24,292 nucleotides of DNA, taken from assembly GCA_958430865.1 (NCBI GenBank), contig CAUDNR010002613.1:22532-46823 (forward strand), read 5' to 3'. Both the position numbers and the translations under genes were made by a program. Positions 17,939 through 24,292 of the stretch are shown in pieces (positions within the stretch are counted from its first letter, which is position 1; the number at the start of each line of letters is the position of its first letter). The DNA comes from Entrophospora sp. SA101. Its lineage: Eukaryota > Glomeromycota > Glomeromycetes > Entrophosporales > Entrophosporaceae. Under the pieces are notes generated by a model, which saw nothing but the letters and a program-made list of their open reading frames with translations, was not told where the DNA came from and ran no database searches.

Positions 17939-18884
17939 ACGTCATAGGAGGACTTTCATATGATTGGCTGGTTTTGCCGATCAAATTTAATTGATTATTG
18001 ATACATTTTAAGGACACTAATAAAAAATACATAATTTATTCCACATGAACGCTAATATTCACTGTGCAAAAGAATCAAAAAAGAATCATAAACCTCATAT
18101 GCTTTACTTAGAAGCGAAAATGCCGCCAACTACTACTATTACTAGATCGTGTGCAATTACTATATGTCAACCAACCGGGGAAAGGTAACTGAGAATGTTC
18201 TTTTTAAAGGTCATGCTAATAAATACTTTTCCAGGTTATGTTCAAGAAACGATGCAATTTGTTTAAACAGCTACACACGGATGTCAAATTTATTAATATA
18301 TAAGGTGCGCAAAATTTATACTATTTATCAACTAACTACTTTTACTTCATTTATGAGATATTAATACGTATATCAATAACAATATTATACACGGATGTCA
18401 AGAGGCAGTAGTAGTAACAGTTAGTTGTTTTATAATTACTGCTAACAATTTTGTATAATAATATATATTTATTTATTATTAGATAAATATAATAAATAAA
18501 AAATAAAAATATACTACTTGGTAAACATGGAGGAAAACTTGTACGTTTTTTATAAGTGAAGTAGATCAATTAAACTCATGTTTTACTTAGCAAAATATAA
18601 ACTTCTACATGCAAGAATTTAGTTGAAACTTAGATCAACTACGTTTTAAATAATTTTATTAAAGAAAAAAAAATACAACATATATTTCTCTCAAAAAAAT
18701 AAATCAAAATCGATTAGCATTAATATTATTTTCTTTTGGTAACATAGTACAGTTCACTCTCTCTATAACGGATCATTTGTCTGGGGAAAAAAGATCCGTT
18801 ATCTAAAACTGTAAACGATAAAAAATTTATTGCAAATATAGTGTAACATATCTGACCAATCATATGAATGTCCTCCTATGACGT
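17939..18884. repeat. Outward-facing 29-bp inverted repeat with CCAAT and TGACGT
   Basis: Arms 17939-17967 and 18856-18884 match at 28 of 29 positions, with weaker similarity extending outward about 13 bases. Read outward, each arm has CCAAT, about 17 bases, then TGACGT (a bZIP/CRE-type core). The left arm sits 48-76 bases upstream of the 17891 ATG, so it is probably that gene's promoter. The right arm faces a region with only a 35-codon hydrophobic ORF (18951). Possible readings are an inverted promoter duplication or the TIRs of a roughly 0.95-kb element. Confidence 0.6.
18748..18813. mobile_element. 66-bp Tigger-like mini-element
   Basis: TACAGTTCACTCTCTCTATA at the left and the reverse complement of the right end (TACAGTTTTAGATAACGGATC) share TACAGTT...ATAACGGATC. 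A TTTGTCTGGGG lies between the arms. CAGTT..., CTCTATAACGGA and TTGTC-GGGG are typical of pogo/Tigger termini, and TA flanks both ends. It may be two element ends joined after deletion of everything between. Confidence 0.6.
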
Positions 18885-19579
18885 TTTACGCGCGTATGGG
18901 TTGTACAAAGAATTATTTTTTTTTTTTTTTTTTTTTGGACGAGGAAACATGAATGTTACTTTGATAGGGCTTGTTCTGAAGACCTGTTTTTTATTAATAG
19001 TGAGAGGTACTTTTATTTTCGTGTTGATGTGTGTATTATTTATAAATGTATATTGAAATCAAAACACGGAGCAGAACTTGTGGCGTCTCTTTAGGTATTT
19101 ATTACAAGATTCATGATAAATAAATAAACTATTGGTATCGTTTTGCTTTTCGTAACTTATATTAATATTATTAAATAATAATACATAATTATAAGAAAAT
19201 GACAAGGCAGCATAATTGAAAGCACATATGCTATCTTGAAGACATTACAGTCATTCTTTCACGTTCCTCATGTACACAAGGCTAATCTGACCAAGTTTCG
19301 CCCGATGATATGACGATGCAATTAAGTTCCAGGGGGGGGTCGCATGGCTCTGGAGTTTACCAAAAGATTGCATCATTGTCAAGGCATTTTCACGAATCCT
19401 ACCTAATTTTCCTCACAGTGTCTGGACTGGTGTTACACGGATATAGTATGCTGGCCAAAAAGTTGTCTGCAATGATCCTACCTCTAGGGTAAAGATGGAT
19501 GGCTCTGCAACCAACAAATCGCACTCTGGAGGTTGCTTGCAACCTGATCAAAGGGTTTTAATGTTAGTATAATTTTTGG
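18885..19579. other. No gene seen
   Basis: Contains a T22 run (about 18916-18937), a G8 run near 19331 and short ORFs without domains. The part from 19300 on may belong to the repeat copy that follows, because it is more GC-rich than its surroundings. Confidence 0.35.
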
Positions 19580-20290
19580 TAAGAAATTACAACTTTATTC
19601 TAGGTGAGGGAGGTAACACACAGAAATCATCACATAAGTAAGTGCCAACCAATGTTGGAATTTTGTAACTAATGCAGATTTCTACAAATTTAAAAACTAT
19701 CTGCAGGAAATTACTAGTGTATGATGTTACACCTGGGCATTGAATTTCCTACACTGGTGCCAACTCTCATCAACAATCAATGCTCATTTGGTAACAATCA
19801 AGCCTGGTCTGAAGGGGAGTCTTTTGCCAACCTTGAAAAAGTCTTCCAACATGTGGGGGGCCTCACCTATGGAGAAAATTTCATGGTTATGGGGTGTGCA
19901 AAAGCACACAACCACATGTTTGCAATAGGAAATTTTATTAAATCTGACACCTGTTATTATCATCAGATTTATTATTCATAAGAAATCATACAATGGGAAG
20001 GAAAGTATTTTTTTTAATCCTTCCTATTTATTTATTTATTCTTGTGAACCCAGAGATCTGGGCAGACACACATTATTAAAAGTTTCATTTATGCATGGCC
20101 TTGGCGTTATTACTACTTGGGTGATGCAATTGTTTGTTATGTCAAAAATGATATCAAATGTATTGAATAATCATTGGGAAGAAAGGAATTCACACATGAG
20201 GAAAGTATTAAATAGCAATATTTGTTTATTTTATTTTTTATTTTAACCAAGATATATAATTAATTGTATTGAAAAAATACAAAGATAAAA
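19580..20290 (-). repeat. Dispersed repeat, copy 3 (longest)
   Basis: Inverted relative to the copies at 10350 and 11264. On the minus strand the order is TATATATCTTGGTT, GATTATTCAATACATTTGAT, GGGTTCACAAGAATAAAT, GGAAGGAT...CCTTCCCATTGTAT, GAATAATAAATCTGATG, CAGGTGTCA, ACATGTTGGAAG, AAGGTTGGCAAAA, CAGACCAGG and CTAGAATAAAG. This copy contains every block seen in the other two and best represents the family. An 86-codon plus ORF across it (19721-19981) is not conserved in copy 1, so I do not call it a gene. Confidence 0.6.
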
Positions 20291-20901
20291 AATTGCCAGA
20301 GTGATTACATGGAATCCAAGGCTGGACCAATCACATCATTACATATTTCAAGGTCAATCAAGCAATTATTTGAATATATTGGTGCATTTTGTAATCTTAT
20401 TGAAGGGGATAGGTTTGTACATAATTTTACAAATAAAGTTATTTACCTTAATGTAATAATCATTATATATAAATTAATTTTTAAGTTTCAAAAATTGATT
20501 ATTTTGTAAAATATAAATTTTTACAATTGTAAGAGTTACTTTTCAACAAGATAAATTATAAGTATTTCGAACAGATACTTTAATTATTGTAAAAATACAA
20601 ATTACCTTTATTTCTTAGAAGATAATCCTTTTTATGTTAAAAATACATAAATAATAAAAATATAAATAAACTATAATTAATTTTATTGTTATAATCTATT
20701 TGGAAGATATTTTGAACATAATAATGTTGCTGGAACTCGAAATTAGTGCTGATTTACTAGCTGAATATTATAATTTTGAATTATTTATTTTTTTTTTTAT
20801 TTTTATCTGTGTATTTTTAATATATATATTATTTAATCCTATTTTTATTTTTCTATTTATTTATTTTAACTTTATTTAGTAAGAAATAATGTCGATGAGC
20901 C
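20291..20901. other. No gene seen
   Basis: AT-rich, with long A/T runs and TATATATATTAT near 20820. The ORF at 20309-20509 has no features of a real protein. Confidence 0.35.
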
Positions 20902-21042
20902 ATATTCCGACTATTTAGCCAGAAAATGACTAAATGGCCAGGTTATGACTAAAAAGCCATTACACAGAGAGTATGGAAAAGACAGAATATGTCTAAAAAG
21001 TCAGGATATGACTAATTAGGCAGAACATGGCTAAAAGGCCAG
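20902..21042 (+). repeat. 19-bp tandem minisatellite, ATGACTAAAAGGCCAG-like
   Basis: Successive units are at 20902-20922, 20923-20941, 20942-20960, 20961-20985 (longer, decayed), 20986-21004, 21005-21023 and 21024-21042. The consensus is roughly (G/A)A(T/A)ATGACTAAAAGGCCAG. TATATAAGCAGC follows about 25 bases after the array, so the block could be the upstream array of an LTR-type promoter. Confidence 0.75.
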
Positions 21043-21748
21043 AATAAGATTATTAATTAATCAACATGTATATAAGCAGCTTGAATTCGTAGTACTTTCA
21101 AAATAACTTTGTAGTGAGTTAAGAAGTTAGAAATAATTTAATTAGTTTCGATTAAATAAAATAATCACTTATTATCTTCTTAATCCAAAATTATTCGCTA
21201 ATAAAAACTAATTCGTTAGTAACCCTATTCATCCTGATCCACATAAACATAATTAACAATTGTTATCATCAATTAATTCACACTCTCCCAAACAGAATTG
21301 GTGACAATAATAAATAAATAAATTAAGTAAATTTTACATCTATTACTATAAAAAGTAAACAAACTATAAATCACTACACATGATTTGTTACAGCAATAAT
21401 AACATTTTCTGTTTATGATCAACAATGTGTGGAAAAATTCATTGGTAAAGGTAGTCAATTTTTTTATTAACTTGTTATTATTTCATTTATTGTTTGCTTT
21501 TTAAGTTGTCTTTACTCATTTTGATTATTAACGATGATAAGCCAATTTAAATCTAGGTTATAATTATTTTTCATGAGGAAGTTTCCAATTTCTCTTCACA
21601 AGTTACTGAACAATCATATCTTTTAAATCATTTATTAAAACTATTCAATTGATTCATCTAAGTTTAATTCCATTCATATACTTTCCTTCAATTTTAAAAC
21701 AATTATAAAAACCCACAAAGTGAACATAAAATTTATATATAGGGATAA
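21043..21748. other. Spacer, possible solo-LTR remnant
   Basis: A TATATAAG box at about 21069 is followed by an AT-rich stretch rich in TTAATT and TTCG(C/T)TA. LTR ends cannot be fixed. The 5' flank of the downstream transposase-like ORF is TATATATAGGG near 21735. Confidence 0.35.
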
Positions 21749-22690
21749 GTGTATATGAAAAATAATAATGAAAATAATAATCATAATGGTTCTAATGAAT
21801 ATCAAAAAGCAATTGATTTTTTAGAAAAAGGATGTAATTGTGGTTGTTCTTCAAGAATTCCCAAGGAACAATTTGCAGAATTAAGGGAATCTTTTCAAGC
21901 TCTTTCCAAGTCTGAACAAGACATATTTTTAATGGCACAGATTAAAGCAATGGATGGTGGATTAACAAGCAGTAGTAGACGCCTTAAAAAGAAATCTAGA
22001 TCTAATAAAAGAACTTTCTATCATTGGGATCACAATACGCTTCTTTGTCAAGAAACTTACCTCAATATGTTGGGGATTGGCAGGACTTATTTTGAAAATA
22101 TTAGAAATCATCTGATAAAAAATGGTCTTCTACCAAGAATTCATGGTAATATTAAAAGAATGCCTCAATGGAAAACTAAGATGGTGATTGACAAAGACAT
22201 TGCCGCAATTGTAAAGAATTTTCTGGAAAATTATGCAGAAGTTCATGGATTACCAAGTCCAGGAAGAAGTATTAATAGAATAACTCAATCAATTGTATTT
22301 TTACCAGCTGAAATGAGTTATAAATCAGTCCACAGAGATTTTCTAGCTGGTCTGGAAGAAGATAATAATTTGAAATCCTTAAAATATGATGCTTTTAGGA
22401 AGTTGTGACATCAATTGACACCAGAAATTCAAATTATGAGTCCCAGGACTGATTTGTGTGATACTTGTCAACATTTTAGAGATGGTTTACATTATAATTC
22501 TCACCAAGAGGAAGAAGCTAAAGAATTACTCAAAAGATTTAAAGAACATCTGTCTAAAGCCAAATTAGAGAGAAATTATTATAATAAAAATACCAAATTA
22601 GCAGAAGAACAAAGAAAATTAGTTGATCAACACTATTCCAAGGGTAAAACACAATATTGCAGTATTGATGCCACTGCTAAGGTTGCCTGA
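21749..22690 (+). pseudogene. Transposase-like protein copy 1, in-frame TGA, 3' end replaced
   Basis: An open frame starts at 21749 (a second Met at 21755 gives MKNNNENNNHN) and runs 219 codons to TGA 22406-22408. It then continues in the same frame to 22690. N-terminal Cys motifs (EKGCNCGCSSRIPKEQF) and a helical block (ALSKSEQDIFLMAQIKAM) are followed by YLNMLGIGRTYFENIRNHL, HGNIKRMPQWK, LPSPGRSI and KYDAFRKL-TGA-HQLTPEI, where relatives have LW.Q..P. Then come RTDLCDTCQHF, a helical region, and QYCSIDAT. The family occurs in Rhizophagus and in some animals (recalled) and looks like a DDE-type transposon protein; its HADNC-type core would lie further on. Homology ends at 22675, where unrelated sequence takes over. 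Confidence 0.65.
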
Positions 22691-23577
22691 CAAAATCCGC
22701 TTAGCCTGATGCCGAAAGGTAAAACCTCCTACATAGTGCCGAAATGCCAAAATGTCGAAATGCCAAAAATGTTGAAAATGCCAAAAATGTTGAAAATGCC
22801 AAAAATGTTGAAAATGCCAAAAATGCCGAAAATGCCGAAATGCCGAAAATGCCGAAATGTCAAAACTGACAAAAATGCCAAAAAATGCCAAAACTGTCCG
22901 AAAATGCCAAAAATGTCGAAAATGCCAAAAATGCCGAAAATGCCAAAATGTCAAAACTGACAAAAATGCCAAAAAATGCCAAAAATGTCCAAAAATGCCA
23001 AAAATGTCAAAAATGTCAAAAATGCTAAAAATGTCAAAAATACAAAACTGCTGAAATATCAAAACTGCTGAAATGTCAAAACTGCCATCTACCAGATTCA
23101 ATTATATAATATGTAAAAATTATACTGCACAATTGTAAATTAATTAGATTATTAAATAATCCAAAAAAAAAAAACCAAATATATATAAAATCAATAATAT
23201 TTTATTTTTTATTCTAAACATTGATAAATTAAACAATGCAAAAAAAATAAAAATATTTACACAACACCCAAAATTTATAGTCATATTGTTTTCTATTAAA
23301 ATGCTTTATATATTTTATATACATATATATACATAAATTTATGTATAATGAACATGAATTTTGAAAAAAAAATATATTTATACCTCTTCACTAAGAAATT
23401 CACCTAATAAGCCATCTATATCATAATCTAAAATTCCTTTTCCATCCTCATTGGTCATATTAACATTTTCATATTCATCAATATCACTATCGTCATAATC
23501 ATCTAATACATCTTCTGGGATATTGCCAATTTCTTTGATTATTAAATTATGTGACAGATCCACAAATTTTTCGATCC
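22676..23577. other. 902-bp spacer between direct repeats
   Basis: It separates the two copies of the 532-bp repeat. It holds the TGCC(A/G)AAA array, an AT-rich stretch (23100-23370) with A runs, and an unrelated minus-strand coding fragment ending against copy 2. The left junction reads TAAGGTTGCCTGACAAAATC. No terminal repeats are seen. Confidence 0.7.
22700..23090 (+). repeat. TGCC(A/G)AAAA minisatellite, 9-10-bp units
   Basis: About 40 units of AATGCC(A/G)AAA, with variants TGTC(A/G)AAA and TGTTGAAA, fill the block. A higher-order repeat is visible: GTCAAAACTGACAAAAATGC at 22859 returns at 22950, a 91-base shift. Both strands are open for long stretches (Lys/Met/Pro-rich on plus, Phe/His/Trp-rich on minus). 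These are repeat artefacts, not genes. Confidence 0.9.
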
Positions 23578-23580
23578 TGG
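23378..23580 (-). pseudogene. C-terminal fragment of an unrelated ORF, acidic
   Basis: Minus-strand frame from the junction at about 23577 to the stop at 23378: ITRIEKFVDLSHNLIIKEIG, then a very acidic stretch (PEDVLDDYDDSDIDEYENV), then DIDGLLGEFLSEEV. Upstream of the junction the frame runs antisense into transposase copy 2, so the N terminus has been lost. The acidic tail after a helix resembles C termini of hAT- or pogo-like proteins in these fungi, but I cannot name the family. Confidence 0.4.
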
Positions 23581-24292
23581 TAATATTAAAAGAATGCCTC
23601 AATGGAAAACTAAGATGGTGATTGACAAAGACATTGCCGCAATTGTAAAGAATTTTCTGGAAAATTATGCAGAAGTTCATGGATTACCAAGTCCAGGAAG
23701 AAGTATTAATAGAATAACTCAATCAATTGTATTTTTACCAGCTGAAATGAGTTATAAATCAGTCCACAGAGATTTTCTAGCTGGTCTGGAAGAAGATAAT
23801 AATTTGAAATCTTTAAAATATGATGCTTTCAGAAAATTATGACATCAATTAACACCAGAAATTCGAATTATGAGTCTCAGGACTGACTTGTGTGATACTT
23901 GCCAGCATTTTAGAGATGGTCTACATTATAATGCTCTCCAAGAGGAAGATGCTAAAGATTTGCTCAAAAGGTTTAAAGAACATCTGTCTAAGGCTAAATT
24001 AGAGAGAAATTATTATAATAAAAACACTAAATTAGCAGAAGAACAAAGAAAATTAGTTGATCAACATTATTCAAAGGGTAAAACACAATATTGCAGTATT
24101 GATGCCACTACACATTATAGTTATGATTGAGCCCAAAATGTTCATATACCACATTTAGATCAACAAGTAAGTAAAAATCTATTACCTTAGTCCATGTAAA
24201 GTTCATTTATTTGGCATTCAAGATGAAGCAGTAAGGGAACAAATTAATTATGTTCTTAATGAAAATGAAACTATAGGAAAAGGACCTAATGG
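23578..24292 (+). pseudogene. Transposase-like protein copy 2, 5' truncated, two TGAs and a frameshift
   Basis: Homology to copy 1 starts abruptly at 23578 (equivalent to 22144), inside HGNIKRMPQWK, so the first ~130 codons are absent. The frame reads to TGA 23840-23842 (same site as in copy 1) and on through RTDLCDTCQHF to QYCSIDATTHYSYD, where a second TGA (24128-24130) replaces the aromatic residue of the HYSFD-(W/Y)-AQ motif. AQNVHIPHLDQQ follows. A one-base slip in the A5 run 24173-24177 then moves the continuation (SPCKVHLFGIQDEAVREQIN) to another frame. The match runs to the window edge with IGKGPN, so the catalytic core lies outside. 24 substitutions separate the copies over 532 bases. 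Confidence 0.65.

Noticed and set aside
18149..18364. 71-codon ORF, or a spliced version starting MPPTTTITRS at 18120
   Set aside because: A good start context and possible splice sites exist, but there is no domain or conserved motif to support it.
19721..19981. 86-codon ORF in the dispersed repeat
   Set aside because: The equivalent region in copy 1 has indels that are not multiples of three, so the frame is not conserved.
22709..23054. Lys/Met/Pro-rich plus-strand ORFs (22709-22960 and 22857-23054)
   Set aside because: They are translations of the 9-10-bp minisatellite; composition and period explain them fully.
22619..23101. 160-codon minus ORF rich in Phe, His and Trp
   Set aside because: It is antisense to the same minisatellite and to transposase copy 1.
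21749..24292. Endobacterial (Mycoplasma-related, UGA=Trp) origin for the TGA-containing copies
   Set aside because: TGG is also used for Trp in the same ORFs, and the surrounding sequence holds spliced fungal genes, so foreign bacterial DNA is unlikely.
1..24292. tRNA, rRNA or CRISPR arrays
   Set aside because: No cloverleaf boxes, rRNA-like conserved segments or regular spacer-repeat arrays were seen.

Overview
The window looks like nuclear DNA of a Glomeromycotina (arbuscular mycorrhizal) fungus, most likely Rhizophagus or a close relative. This is an inference from very AT-rich sequence, small spliced genes with GTAAGT-type introns, a recognisable fungal GLE1 gene, KEX2-style cysteine-rich secreted proteins, and the decayed repeat families common in these genomes (CENP-B/pogo HTH, BED/hAT-like proteins, W-C-H zinc-ribbon repeats). 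No database search was run; family names rest on recognition of the translated sequence.

Only three loci look like intact or near-intact host genes. (1) A cysteine-rich secreted protein at 2060-2446, next to a frameshifted tandem copy at 1259-1683. (2) The mRNA-export factor GLE1, minus strand, six exons, 6187-8133, 505 residues. (3) An eight-exon minus-strand gene at 16062-17891 for a predicted 419-residue protein with a degenerate PD-(D/E)XK-like core; its model needs one GC-AG intron. Weaker candidates are a Gly/Ser/His-rich ORF at 12656-12988 (minus) and a short basic ORF at 14351-14509.

The rest is mostly decayed repeats and mobile-element debris. From left to right: a CENP-B/pogo HTH fragment (14-406); a cluster of GGCTGACTTA motifs (794-957); the secreted-protein pair; two abutting TA-flanked MITE-like elements (2691-2792, 2795-3200); a zinc-ribbon repeat fossil (3702-4770); a hairpin (5210-5285); a TACAGT-ended MITE (5361-5536); GLE1; a BED/hAT-like fossil (8455-9470); three dispersed copies of an unclassified repeat (10350-10845, 11264-11395, 19580-20290 inverted); a 255-bp inverted-repeat element (12083-12337); a broken member of a fungal family of unknown function (13010-13980); several minisatellites; the 419-residue gene, which has one arm of an outward-facing CCAAT/TGACGT inverted repeat (17939-18884) upstream of its start; and a 66-bp Tigger-like mini-element (18748-18813).

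The right end (21749-24292) is the most striking part. Two overlapping pieces of one transposase-like gene share a 532-bp direct repeat and flank a 902-bp spacer with a TGCC(A/G)AAA minisatellite. Both copies carry the same in-frame TGA where relatives have Trp. Yet the copies differ around that TGA mostly at synonymous sites (18 of 24 by my count). A further TGA at an expected Trp occurs downstream in copy 2, and another in the unrelated zinc-ribbon fossil.
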